Program-made: the position numbers and the translations under genes
NCBI GenBank assembly: GCA_022538095.1
Contig: JAKYXN010000005.1
Span: 1-64,000 of the forward strand
Direction of reading: 5' to 3'
Source of the DNA: Puniceicoccaceae bacterium K14
GTDB taxonomy: Bacteria; Verrucomicrobiota; Verrucomicrobiia; Opitutales; Opitutaceae
Length of the DNA: 64,000 bases
Part shown: positions 51,231-61,880 of the stretch, piece after piece
Layout of the letters: every line of letters starts with the position of its first letter
How positions within the stretch are numbered: the first letter of the stretch is position 1
Notes under the pieces: generated by a model
Seen by the model: only the letters and a program-made list of their open reading frames with translations
What the model was told of the DNA's origin: nothing
The model's database searches: none

Positions 51231-51853
51231 TATTTTTTCCTCCTTTTCTCATCGCTGACTTCTTTCGACAGCGTCACCGTGAAGGAGATACCGCCTCCCT
51301 CTTTCCTTTCCATATTGCTCAAATTGTATATGGGGAAATGACCTTGATCAGCGTTGCGTTCTTTTAACTCCATCATAAACGAATCGACAATAATCGAGGC
51401 CTCGTCAGCAGGAACATTCATCAAGCCTGCAAGGGTGATGCTTTCTTCCCCGAGCGAAATAGAGCTCAACGCTATTCCTTCTTTTAAAGAAGCGCCACAA
51501 GTCAGCATCAAGTCACTAAATACAAGTTGATTTCCTCTTGCAGTATCGATTTCCGTGACACTCTTCATCGCCTCCATGAATTTTTTGTTTTTGGCGACTA
51601 CCTCACTATGTTCGGCTTCGTATTCAGCCACTTCAATCTTCAACGAATCCAAGCTCTCCTGTGTCGTTACCTTCTGATACTCTCTGAACCCAACAAACAA
51701 TACCATCGCCAGAGCAAGTGTCGAACAAATGGCTGCGATGAAAAATCCAGTCCGAATTATCTTAATATCCGGCAAACTCTCTGTATCGCGAAAATCAGGA
51801 CGCCACATCATGACTTCCGGCACATTCTTTTTGGCCCCTTTTCCAACCTTCAT
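51230..51853 (-). CDS. PilN-like inner membrane protein
   Basis: The 207-residue product has an N-terminal cytoplasmic segment of about 35 residues, one membrane helix (FFIAAICSTLALAMVLFVGF, residues about 32-51), a coiled coil (YQKVTTQESLDSLKIEVAEYEAEH and on) and a C-terminal domain with ISLGEESITLAGLMNVPADEASIIVDSFM. This is the PilN layout. In PilN a short N-terminal motif binds PilM; here a clear INLLP motif is not obvious. It overlaps pilM by four bases and pilO by one. Confidence 0.68.
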   Translation of the reverse strand: MKVGKGAKKNVPEVMMWRPDFRDTESLPDIKIIRTGFFIAAICSTLALAMVLFVGFREYQKVTTQESLDSLKIEVAEYEAEHSEVVAKNKKFMEAMKSVTEIDTARGNQLVFSDLMLTCGASLKEGIALSSISLGEESITLAGLMNVPADEASIIVDSFMMELKERNADQGHFPIYNLSNMERKEGGGISFTVTLSKEVSDEKRRKK

Positions 51854-52884
51854 GATTTCTCCTCCTTATCACGGTCGAAATCACAAAGCATTGCCAAAAA
51901 ACCGAGCCATGACATATCCGCTTTACCCAGCAACCCCGCACCTGTTGCAGTGATATCCTTAGCTTCAAGCCAAGCCTTAATATCAAAGCTAAAGCCTTCG
52001 AGATTCAACATTTGGCAAACGCTGTTCTGGAGCCATTCCACAACACCTTGGTTGCGAAGGCACAAGACATGGGAAACCGTTTGCCCCGTTTGCACTTCAT
52101 AAAACCCAATCGACGATTGAAGCTCTCTCAATAACTTCCGCAATAGAGCTTGGGACATCTCCCCAAAATCGAAATCATTAGACGAGAGTAGCTTCTCTGC
52201 AGCTTCTTCACTCTTCAAACTCATCTGCTCCTTAATCGAGCGAACGATATCGTCAGAACCAAATTCAATTTTTCGCGACATTTCGACCCCATTGCAGCCT
52301 ACTATAATCGCGTTTGTATAACTTCCTTCAATTTCCAGAAAAAGCAGAGGGTACTTGTTTTCTTTCCACGTTAATACGTCTTTAACGACCCCTAATACGC
52401 CTAGAGTGCCAATTTCTAAGGCACCGGGGAACGCCCCCTCGGATAACAACCGATCTTGGATCGTTCGCAACTCACCCTTGTTTGCACCACTAATTAGGAT
52501 GTTCTTTTTATTAAAGCTGCTCAGTTCGCCGTCTTCACCCGTTTCAGCAGATAGGCAATATGCCTTCAGTTCATTCGGATCCAACTTCAGCTCGTCTTTA
52601 ATCGTGCTCAGCACGAAGTCTTCTTCTTTTCCCTTGCCTACGTCTAATGTAAGGCGGTGCAAAACCCGCGAATCCGGGTAAATTGAACAAGTCGCAGCCA
52701 AATAGCCATTGCCTTTAACTGCAGCAAATTCCCTGAGCTTATCGGCAAAATGAGGGGTTTCCACCAAAGGTATTTCAATTACCTCTTCAACGACGCATGG
52801 AGCTTTGACAGACGTCAATCTACCAACTCGGACTAAGGAAGGCTTTAATTCTAAGATATACTGTTTTTTGGAAGGAGAGATCAT
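51850..52884 (-). CDS. PilM-like actin-fold protein
   Basis: ATG 52884 (MISPSKKQYILEL) is chosen over ATG 52905 because a CAGGTAAT sequence sits eight bases upstream and the family starts similarly. The 344-residue product resembles PilM, with LFLEIEGSYTNAIIVGCNGVEMSRKIEFGSDDIVRSIKEQ near the centre, matching the SRxIxxG segment of PilM. PilM is a cytoplasmic actin-like protein that binds PilN. The hairpin at 52893-52928 covers this gene's ribosome binding site. No pilT, pilB or pilin gene is in the window. Confidence 0.68.
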   Translation of the reverse strand: MISPSKKQYILELKPSLVRVGRLTSVKAPCVVEEVIEIPLVETPHFADKLREFAAVKGNGYLAATCSIYPDSRVLHRLTLDVGKGKEEDFVLSTIKDELKLDPNELKAYCLSAETGEDGELSSFNKKNILISGANKGELRTIQDRLLSEGAFPGALEIGTLGVLGVVKDVLTWKENKYPLLFLEIEGSYTNAIIVGCNGVEMSRKIEFGSDDIVRSIKEQMSLKSEEAAEKLLSSNDFDFGEMSQALLRKLLRELQSSIGFYEVQTGQTVSHVLCLRNQGVVEWLQNSVCQMLNLEGFSFDIKAWLEAKDITATGAGLLGKADMSWLGFLAMLCDFDRDKEEKS

Positions 52885-52892
52885 TGCTATTA

Positions 52893-52928
52893 CCTGAGAT
52901 GGCAAAATAATCTGCCATCGCGTTCAGG
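52893..52928 (-). promoter_or_regulatory. RBS-sequestering hairpin before the pil module
   Basis: On the minus strand CCTGA (52928-52924) pairs with TCAGG (52897-52893), and GATGGCA pairs with TGCCATC (52913-52919 and 52898-52904), a 7+5 bp stem with one four-base bulge. The last bases CAGG overlap the only SD-like sequence of pilM (eight bases before ATG 52884). This would hide the ribosome binding site. A metabolite or protein switch is inference. Confidence 0.45.
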
Positions 52929-53167
52929 TCATAACTCCCTATCGGCTCTCCATATGCTATATTGAGTCAAAATATGACTGAGCATCATCATATTTTCGGC
53001 ATACCAAATCAGTTAAACCCTCACACACGTATAAGGTATACTTGCAAAACCATCAAACTCTCGGGCTTCTATAACTATTTCACCGAACATTTTATTCTTA
53101 GCCAACATTATAGGCCATGGAACAAAACCCTGTAAAGCCCTGCAAATCAAAGGCTTGAAGCAAAAAA

Positions 53168-53190
53168 AAGCCCGAGCAAAGCTCGAGCTT
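53168..53190 (-). terminator. Rho-independent terminator of the 31-residue gene
   Basis: The stem AAGCTCGAGC...GCTCGGGCTT (minus strand, one mismatch) has a three-base loop and is followed by a run of eight T on the minus strand. It lies about 70 bases past the stop of the small basic-protein gene. Confidence 0.85.
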
Positions 53191-53259
53191 GAATAAATAA
53201 ATAAATTATTGCGCCAACAATGCCTTTTGCAGAGACGCCCGTCTACACACGGAAAAACG

Positions 53260-53355
53260 CTACCAGAGCTTCTTCTTGTGGCGATTAGACTTCAAACGCT
53301 TGCGGCGTTTGTGCTTGGACATTTTTAGGCGGCGTTTTTTCTTAAGATTACCCAT
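53260..53355 (-). CDS. 31-residue basic protein (AURKAIP1/COX24-like, bS22 type)
   Basis: The coding frame from ATG 53355 gives [19 protein letters not shown] followed by [12 protein letters not shown] and a TAG stop. It matches the pattern M-G-[SN]-x-x-K-K-R-R-x-x-M-S-K-x-K-x-R-K of AURKAIP1/COX24-domain proteins, including the mycobacterial ribosomal protein bS22, a small-subunit rRNA-binding peptide. The composition, almost half Lys and Arg, fits a ribosome-associated role. It has its own terminator. It lies near rpsT and rnpB, other RNA-related genes, and is below the usual ORF length cut-off. Confidence 0.85.
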   Translation of the reverse strand: MGNLKKKRRLKMSKHKRRKRLKSNRHKKKLW

Positions 53356-53394
53356 GTGACAGAGTCTTGATTTTTTGGAAAAGGGTGAGAAGTT

Positions 53395-53412
53395 GCCCTC
53401 ACATCAGAGGGC
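53395..53412 (-). promoter_or_regulatory. Hairpin upstream of the small basic-protein gene
   Basis: GCCCTC-ACATCA-GAGGGC is a perfect 6-bp stem with six-base loop, between the pseudouridine synthase stop (53453) and the small gene start (53355). No strong U-run follows. It may be a weak terminator of the upstream gene or a leader structure for the small ribosome-associated gene. Confidence 0.35.
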
Positions 53413-53452
53413 TGTAAAGAAGAATATGTTGTTTTTATAGATTAGTGAAGGC

Positions 53453-54265
53453 TTACGGACGATAGCCACGGTTTTCCTCCATCCGTTTTAAAAGAGAATT
53501 AAACCTACTCGGCAAAGGTGCGTGAATCGAACTCATTTCTCTTTCAGGAATATCAAACTCAACATTTACCAAGTGTATACAGACACCATCGTACATAGCC
53601 CGCTCCTTCTCGCTGTTAGGCCGGTAGCCTCTCTTAACTTTCGAGAGGTACAAAGGCTCAAAACCTCCATAAATAGTATCCCCAACAATACGAATTCCGC
53701 TCTCAGCCGCGTGCAATCTCACTTGATGCAATCGATTGTCTCGCGTCTCCGCTTCCCAAAGCTGAAATCCTCCGAAATTTCGCAGAAACTTAAAACGCGT
53801 TTCGCATTTCTTCCCAGTGCTATGCGAAACAAGTGCCCGCTTTTCATGGAAATGCTTCGCTACCGGTAGGCTACATTCCATTTCACGCTCTTCCGAGTCG
53901 CTTAACCCCAACAAATGATACTTGAAGATGAACTGACGAGAACCACATGCGTTCCGCAATTCTTCTTCAACCGTCGCAGACTTCGCATACATCAAAACGC
54001 CACTCTCGTGAGCCTCTAGACGAAACATACGATAAACACCAGCGATCCCCAAACGAGCCAACTGCGGCTTTCCATTCATGAGCTCACGCTTCAGGGCCAT
54101 CGATACATCTGGCATCCCCATTGTCCAATCATGCTGATAACAAGACATACCTGCCGGCTTGTTGATCGCAAAATAGTCCGGCTCGTCTACCAACAAAGGA
54201 AACTTCGTCGGCTTAGGTCCTAGGTAACCTTCAGGAAAGGATATGAATTTTGCTTTGTCTGCCAT
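53453..54265 (-). CDS. RluA-like pseudouridine synthase with Glu at the catalytic site
   Basis: The 270-residue product is an RNA pseudouridine synthase of the RluA group: DEPDYFAINKPAGMSC near residue 27, the catalytic loop region GVYRMFRLEAHESGVLMYAKS, and DNRLHQVRLHAAESGIRIVGDTIYGG at about 185. In the usual H-R-L-D-x-x-T-S-G motif the catalytic Asp is essential; here this position is Glu84 and the His is Phe81. It might have altered or no activity, or be a divergent but working group. It lacks an S4 domain. It is upstream of the small basic-protein gene on the same strand. Confidence 0.82.
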   Translation of the reverse strand: MADKAKFISFPEGYLGPKPTKFPLLVDEPDYFAINKPAGMSCYQHDWTMGMPDVSMALKRELMNGKPQLARLGIAGVYRMFRLEAHESGVLMYAKSATVEEELRNACGSRQFIFKYHLLGLSDSEEREMECSLPVAKHFHEKRALVSHSTGKKCETRFKFLRNFGGFQLWEAETRDNRLHQVRLHAAESGIRIVGDTIYGGFEPLYLSKVKRGYRPNSEKERAMYDGVCIHLVNVEFDIPEREMSSIHAPLPSRFNSLLKRMEENRGYRP

Positions 54266-54286
54266 AACTGAGCTTCGTCGAGATCG

Positions 54287-54326
54287 GAAAAGAAAGAACC
54301 CCCAACGTAAAAACGCATGGGGGTTC
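54287..54326 (-). terminator. Terminator of rpsT
   Basis: GAACCCCCA (54296-54304) and TGGGGGTTC (54318-54326) pair perfectly over 9 bp. On the minus strand the stem is followed by TTTCTTTTCC. It lies 25 bases past the rpsT stop codon, as expected. Confidence 0.8.
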
Positions 54327-54350
54327 GTCTATTAAAATAACGGAAAATTG

Positions 54351-54614
54351 TTATGCTGCAAGGTACTGAGATACCTTGGATTTTGCGCGAGCTGCTTTGT
54401 TGCGATGAACGAGGTTTGATTTCGTCGCTTTATCGACAGCTGAAATGTAGGCGCTAGCCGCAGCTTTCAACGCAGCCTTGTCGCTTTCGTCAGCAGATGC
54501 CAAAGCTTCAACTTTCTTTGCAAGCGTCTTCAAGCGGCTCTTCTGCGAACGATTGCGCAAAGTACGTGCGATCGTCTTGCGGTTGTTCTTTTTTGCTGAC
54601 TTAGTATTTGCCAT
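54351..54614 (-). CDS. rpsT: 30S ribosomal protein S20
   Basis: The 87-residue product is S20: MANTKSAKKNNRKTIARTLRNRSQKSRLKTLAKKVEAL, then AYISAVDKATKSNLVHRNKAARAKSKVSQYLAA. This basic all-helical protein binds 16S rRNA helices 6 and 44 early in assembly. Length fits the family. It is followed by its own terminator and lies 114 bases downstream of the RNase P RNA on the same strand. No Shine-Dalgarno sequence is visible before ATG. Confidence 0.97.
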   Translation of the reverse strand: MANTKSAKKNNRKTIARTLRNRSQKSRLKTLAKKVEALASADESDKAALKAAASAYISAVDKATKSNLVHRNKAARAKSKVSQYLAA

Positions 54615-54727
54615 AAGGACGGCGGATAATTACGCGATCCACCTGCTTGTCAAGGCATTTGGCTCGACAAATTCAGTATTTGTTGCGGCAAACAATTTCT
54701 CTTCAAAAAGTCCCTCCCACAAGAGCA

Positions 54728-55133
54728 TAGCTTCGGAGCCTATAAGCCGGATTTTGTATCTCGCCGAAACGAAACCGCATTCATTTATCTGCTCCATCCA
54801 AAAGAGAATGAAGCCTCTCACAACAAGAGCGCGACATACCCGAGACTATAGACGGGTCACCCAGTCCCCTATTTTGTCTTGCGCCGGAATGGGTTTACCT
54901 TGCCCGCTCAATTACTCTCACGGCGGTGGGCTCTTACCCCACCTTCTCACCCTTACCCCGCGTAGCCAATGAAGACCAAACAAGGCGGTATAAATTTCTG
55001 CAGCACTATCCGTCAACGCGTCTTAAAACGCGTCGCCCCCGTTTTCACGAGGAATCCTACCCTATGGCGTCCGGACTTTCCTCTCGGACATACTATAAAA
55101 GAACGACCGAGCGAATGCGCGGCTCCAAAGCTA
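54728..55133 (-). ncRNA. rnpB: RNase P RNA (bacterial type A)
   Basis: On the minus strand the conserved 5' core GAGGAAAGTCCGGACGCC and the 3' element AATCCGGCTTATAG are present, along with GGTGGGGTAAGAGCCCACCG (P10-P12 region). The ends are set by a P1 stem: TAGCTTTGGAGCC at the 5' end (55133-55121) pairs over 13 positions with GGCTCCGAAGCTA at the 3' end (54740-54728), one G-U pair. P2 (GCGCATTC with GAATGCG) and P3 (CTCGG with CCGAG) are also visible. Total is about 406 bases. It is the catalytic RNA that trims tRNA 5' ends. Its 5' end overlaps the zinc-ribbon gene stop by about three bases. Confidence 0.93.
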
Positions 55134-55838
55134 AGAGTCGGAATAAAGGATGCGATTACAATTATCGCAAGTGGTAATTTCAATGCCTGCTTTTGCGTCC
55201 GAATCCACTCCAGACGACACTCGCATATGGCACCCGTTGCACATTTGCTGGCGCACTGGCACGATTATCGGAAATTTCATACCCATCGCTGTCCTACGAT
55301 AAGTGGATAGCATTCGCTTATCCAAAACGCCTTGCGCCTTTTCAAAATTTGCCTCGGCATCGCCAATCTCGTTATTGAGATTCACTTCCTTCTCGTCCAA
55401 ACGAGTCAAAACAACCTTCTCAATTTGTATTCGCTCACTGACCTCAACCTCCTGCTCGTCTCTGACCTTACGAGCCTCGTCCAATTCATAGAGCAATTCG
55501 ATCTCTTTGCTTTCCAAATCAGAGATTTTTCCCTCGCCCAATTCAATTTCGTGAGTGAGAGCCTGGTACTCCTCATTTTTCTTAACCTGCAATTGCTGGT
55601 TCTTGTATTTAACGATTTGAGCTTCGATTCCAGCCATCTCTGACTCCAGTGCTTTACTCTTAACCTCCAAGGTCTTAACGCTCTCGTGCAACTGGACAAT
55701 CTCTTCCTCCAATTCCTTCACTTTCGCCAAACCAGAAGCTCTCTCCTTCGGTAAATTTTCAAGCTGGCTACGAATCTGCCTTAGCTTCATGTCGCGATCT
55801 TGCAGTATCAGCAAGTTACTCATCCAGTCAGAACCCAT
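55131..55838 (-). CDS. Coiled-coil protein with C4-type zinc ribbon
   Basis: The 235-residue product is mostly coiled coil (residues about 10-170; LRQIRSQLENLPKERASGLAKVKELEEEIVQLHESVKTLE) followed by a C4 zinc ribbon: MCNGCHMRV and CDNCNRILY hold the four Cys in two CxxC knuckles. Proteins of this type (zf-RING_7/DUF164, such as the chlamydial CT398) are found in many bacteria, and their function is mostly unknown. The gene is directly upstream of rnpB, and its stop overlaps the P1 stem. A second start (MSNLLILQDRD at 55823) is possible. Confidence 0.85.
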   Translation of the reverse strand: MGSDWMSNLLILQDRDMKLRQIRSQLENLPKERASGLAKVKELEEEIVQLHESVKTLEVKSKALESEMAGIEAQIVKYKNQQLQVKKNEEYQALTHEIELGEGKISDLESKEIELLYELDEARKVRDEQEVEVSERIQIEKVVLTRLDEKEVNLNNEIGDAEANFEKAQGVLDKRMLSTYRRTAMGMKFPIIVPVRQQMCNGCHMRVSSGVDSDAKAGIEITTCDNCNRILYSDS

Positions 55839-55936
55839 ATTGGATGTGATTGGAGCCGCGAAGTCTTATAAGGTCAACCTGTTAGCTCAAAAAGATCGTC
55901 ACAAATCGCATGCACAGCGACAGAACAAGGGAACTA

Positions 55937-56350
55937 CTATATATAGTACATTTCCTCATTTTCGGCAGTCGCTAGTTCCTTTAAGGAAATCGATTGAGCG
56001 CTCGCCTCAAAACTCTCCTGCAAGCGCGCCCAACAAGAAGCGACTCGAGCTCCAGACTTACCCGAAGCACCCGTCACAGACTGAAAAAGGTCCCCTTGGC
56101 TAAGCGCAATCACATCCTTCATCGAAATCTCCTCGGGAGAGCGGGCCAAAAGGTACCCCCCCTGCTTGCCACGCTTACTGGCGACAATACCACCATTACG
56201 CAATTCGCTCAAAATCTGCACCAGATAATTTGCCGGAATTTCCTCGATCTCCGCAATTTCCTCAATGCAGCAAACCTCTCCGCCACTATAGCGGCGAGCC
56301 AAACAAGCCAAAGCACGAAACGCGTAATCAAGTTTTACTGACAATTTCAT
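55937..56350 (-). CDS. Rrf2-family transcriptional regulator
   Basis: The 137-residue product begins MKLSVKLDYAFRALACLARRYSGGEVCCIEEIAEIEEIPANYLVQILSEL, the Rrf2 winged helix, with the wing GGIVASKRGKQGGYLLAR. IscR-type regulators bind a 2Fe-2S cluster through three Cys and one His in the middle of the protein; here that region has only one Cys (SCWARL), so cluster binding is unlikely in the IscR manner. It may sense a different signal. The gene lies between rnpB-linked genes and divergent gyrB, with a 226-base shared upstream region. Confidence 0.9.
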   Translation of the reverse strand: MKLSVKLDYAFRALACLARRYSGGEVCCIEEIAEIEEIPANYLVQILSELRNGGIVASKRGKQGGYLLARSPEEISMKDVIALSQGDLFQSVTGASGKSGARVASCWARLQESFEASAQSISLKELATAENEEMYYI

Positions 56351-56543
56351 AGTAATAGCACGGATTCAAACCTCCGCAGTCTTTGGATAAAAATGCCTAA
56401 TATAAAATTAATGCAACGGTTTTCTTAGCAAGAAGTCCCTCAAATCGCCTACAAAGCGTTTTTGACACTTGCACCATACCTAATAGACCCTTTTTAATGA
56501 TCGTTTACAAATAGTGAACAAGTCGTTTGGCAAACCCTAATAA

Positions 56544-59102
<2,559 letters not shown>

Positions 59103-59144
59103 TACAAACACGTCGCTATAATCGTAATTTAGAATTTCATACGT

Positions 59145-61607
59145 ATGGACAATCAATCCCAACGCATAAGCCCTTCTAGCATAACAGAAATTATGCAAAC
59201 TGCGTACATCGATTATTCGATGTCCGTAATCGTAAGCCGCGCACTCCCAGATGCCCGTGACGGCCTCAAACCAGTACAACGTCGTATCCTTTACGCAATG
59301 ATGCGTGAAGGATTACTCCACAATCGAGCATTCGACAAGTGTGCCGGTGTCGTCGGGGAAGTTTTGAAAAACTACCACCCACACGGAGATACATCCGTAT
59401 ACGATACGCTCGTACGCATGGCCCAAAGATGGGTAATGCGTTACCCTCTCATCGACCCACAAGGAAACTTCGGATCCGTTGACGGTGACTCCCCTGCTGC
59501 CTATCGTTACACTGAAAGTCGCTTGACTAGCATCGCCGAAGAGCTCCTTAAAAACATAGATGAAGACACAGTAGACTTCGTACCTAACTACAAGGAAAGC
59601 ACGACCGAGCCAAGCGTATTACCAGCTGGACTACCAAATCTTCTCATGAACGGCTCGACTGGAATCGCGGTCGGAATGGCAACCAACATTCCTCCGCACA
59701 ATCTCAATGAACTTATCGACGGCATCTGTGCTCAAATCGATAACCCAAATATCGAAATAGACGAGCTCGCGACACACATCAAAGGCCCCGATTTCCCAAC
59801 AGGCGGACGAATCGTTGGCCAAAAAGGAATCGATGAATACATGCGAACAGGCCGTGGAATCGTTCGTATGCGCGGTACCATTACGCAAGAAGAACTCGAG
59901 AATGATCGTGAAAGTGTCGTAATCACAACAATTCCCTACAACGTCAATCGAGCGACTTTGGTAACCAAAATTGCAGAGCTTGTTTCGTCTAAGGAAATCG
60001 AAGGCATCAGCGACCTGCGCGATGAGTCCGACGAGAATACTCGTATTGTTATTGAGCTTAAACGAGGCGAATTCCCTGAGGTTATCATATCGAAGCTCTA
60101 TAAAAAGACTGCTCTCGAGAGCTCATTTGGCGTTAATATGCTCGCTCTGGACAATCGCCGTCCAAAGCAAATGAACATCAAAGAAGTGATCAATTGCTAC
60201 GTCGATCACCGCCGCGAGGTCATTTATCGCCGTACAGCTTTCCGCCTTAGAAAAGCAGAAGACAGAGCCCACATCCTTGAAGGATACAAAATAGCTCTAG
60301 ACAACCTAGACGAGGTTATAAAAATCATTCGCTCTTCGAAGAATCGCGACGAAGCCAAAGAACGTCTTCAAGCTCAATTCCCGCTATCCGACCGCCAAGT
60401 AACCGCTATCTTAGACTTACGTCTCTACCAGCTTACAGGTATGGAACGTGACAAGATCGAAGCCGAGTACTTGGAGTTGATGAAACTCATCGAAGAGCTT
60501 CGCTCAATCTTAGAAAATGAGCAAAAGCTACTCGCCATTATCAAGGAAGAACTCCTCGCGCTACGGGAAAAATACGACTCTCCTCGACTCTGCGAATTGG
60601 TTCCTTACGAAGGCGAAATCTCCAAGGCAGATATGACTCCGCGTGAAGGCTGTTTCATCACTGTCTCGCACAAAGGCTTCATCAAACGCACAAGCGATAG
60701 TGAATACAGAACGCAAAAACGTGGAGGCAAAGGCGTTCAAGGTGGAAACACTTACGAAGACGATTTTATCGAGCACATCTTCACTGCAAACACGCACGAC
60801 TTCATCATTTTCTGCATGAACAACGGCCGTGTGTATGTAGAGAAAGTATACGATATCCCAGAAGGGTCGCGTACTTCCAAAGGTCGCTCGATCTCACGCG
60901 TTCTATCCCTCCAAGAAGGAGAAAAGATTGCTGCAATGATATGCGTCGCTGACATCTCGGAAGAAAACAATCTCGTTATGTGCACCAAGAATGGTGTCGT
61001 TAAGAAAACCAATCTCGCGGACTATAAAAACTACCGCAAGGGTGGTATCATCGGTATCAACATCGACGAAGGCGACGATTTGATAACCGTCAAACTCACC
61101 AACGGTGAAGACGACTTGGTAATCGTAACCCGCCAAGGCAAAGCCATTCGCTTCCACGAATCCGACCTTAGAAATCAAGGACGAGCGACTCGCGGTGTTC
61201 GAGGCGTAAAATTAGCCAAAGACGATTACGCAACTGCGATGGAAGTCGTGAACGAAGAAGGCACAATGCTTGTTTGCGGACTCAATGGACAAGGCAAACG
61301 CACAAAGTTTGAAGAGTATCCAGTACAGAAACGTGGTGGCAGTGGAGTAATCGCAGCTAAAACCGAAGGTGTTTCCGGCGTTCTCACCGTGTTTGAAAAC
61401 GACGAAATCATGATGCTAACCCAAAACGGACAAGCCGTTCGCACGAAGGTTAGAGATATCAGCGTCATCGGTCGAATCACCAAGGGAGTTCGCTGTATTA
61501 ACCTCTCTGGAAATGACCAACTCCTAGGCATTGCTCGCATAGTAGAGGTCGAATCCGACAGCGATGAAGAAGTAGCCGACGCAGAGGCTAGCGGCACTAC
61601 TGAGTAG
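59145..61607 (+). CDS. gyrA: DNA gyrase subunit A
   Basis: The 820-residue product has the breakage-reunion domain with catalytic Tyr122 (AAYRYTESRL) and the quinolone region YHPHGDTSVYDTL, where Thr83 and Asp87 follow E. coli numbering without gaps. The C-terminal beta-pinwheel carries the GyrA box as QKRGGKG near residue 525, which separates it from ParC. Several pinwheel repeats follow (RQGKAIRFHESDLRNQGRATRGVRGV and so on), ending in an acidic tail. It is cotranscribed with gyrB and followed by a strong terminator. Confidence 0.98.
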   Translation: MDNQSQRISPSSITEIMQTAYIDYSMSVIVSRALPDARDGLKPVQRRILYAMMREGLLHNRAFDKCAGVVGEVLKNYHPHGDTSVYDTLVRMAQRWVMRYPLIDPQGNFGSVDGDSPAAYRYTESRLTSIAEELLKNIDEDTVDFVPNYKESTTEPSVLPAGLPNLLMNGSTGIAVGMATNIPPHNLNELIDGICAQIDNPNIEIDELATHIKGPDFPTGGRIVGQKGIDEYMRTGRGIVRMRGTITQEELENDRESVVITTIPYNVNRATLVTKIAELVSSKEIEGISDLRDESDENTRIVIELKRGEFPEVIISKLYKKTALESSFGVNMLALDNRRPKQMNIKEVINCYVDHRREVIYRRTAFRLRKAEDRAHILEGYKIALDNLDEVIKIIRSSKNRDEAKERLQAQFPLSDRQVTAILDLRLYQLTGMERDKIEAEYLELMKLIEELRSILENEQKLLAIIKEELLALREKYDSPRLCELVPYEGEISKADMTPREGCFITVSHKGFIKRTSDSEYRTQKRGGKGVQGGNTYEDDFIEHIFTANTHDFIIFCMNNGRVYVEKVYDIPEGSRTSKGRSISRVLSLQEGEKIAAMICVADISEENNLVMCTKNGVVKKTNLADYKNYRKGGIIGINIDEGDDLITVKLTNGEDDLVIVTRQGKAIRFHESDLRNQGRATRGVRGVKLAKDDYATAMEVVNEEGTMLVCGLNGQGKRTKFEEYPVQKRGGSGVIAAKTEGVSGVLTVFENDEIMMLTQNGQAVRTKVRDISVIGRITKGVRCINLSGNDQLLGIARIVEVESDSDEEVADAEASGTTE

Positions 61608-61637
61608 CCGTAACTCTCAGAGAAATTTACAATTCCC

Positions 61638-61670
61638 AACGCTACTCGTACAATCGAGTAGCGTTTTTTT
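61638..61670 (+). terminator. Rho-independent terminator of gyrB-gyrA
   Basis: AACGCTACTCG and CGAGTAGCGTT pair over 11 bp around TACAAT and are followed directly by a T-run (61664-61670). It lies 31 bases past the gyrA stop. Confidence 0.95.
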
Positions 61671-61858
61671 ACGCCATATTGGGCATTTTTGAGCAAGTTC
61701 TCCTAACCCAATTGAGCATTACTACTCATTCGTCATGAGGAAAATCAATGAATGCGCTTAAATTAAGTCAAAAGTATTATCAAAATTGTAAATTATATTC
61801 GTGAAGTAGAATTTACTGTTTATTGGCAAAAAATCTGCTAAACGATTGCGTGTTACAT

Positions 61859-61880
61859 TTTTATGCACTTGTGCGTAAAA
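61859..61880. promoter_or_regulatory. 22-base near-palindrome upstream of the porin gene
   Basis: TTTTA-T-GCAC-TT-GTGC-G-TAAAA has arms that are exact reverse complements except for one T/G pair. It lies directly before TTGACA (61881-61886), 47-68 bases upstream of the porin start. The position overlapping a candidate -35 element suggests an operator. The binding protein is unknown. Confidence 0.4.

Larger units (their letters stand above)
52885..53259. other. Non-coding region between pilM-like and the 31-residue gene
   Basis: The 375-base stretch carries the promoter for the pil module, the hairpin at its 5' end (52893-52928) and the terminator at 53168-53190 of the small basic protein gene. 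The middle (52930-53160) is AT-rich with several short repeats of CATAT but no ORF or known RNA that I can recognise. Confidence 0.55.

Noticed and set aside
54478-54972. Open frame on the plus strand across rpsT and rnpB
   Set aside because: It is antisense to rpsT and RNase P RNA, whose conserved sequence explains the region.
56462-56500. TTGACA as -35 of the gyrB promoter
   Set aside because: No suitable -10 at 16-18 bases; the nearest TAATAG is only 13 bases away.
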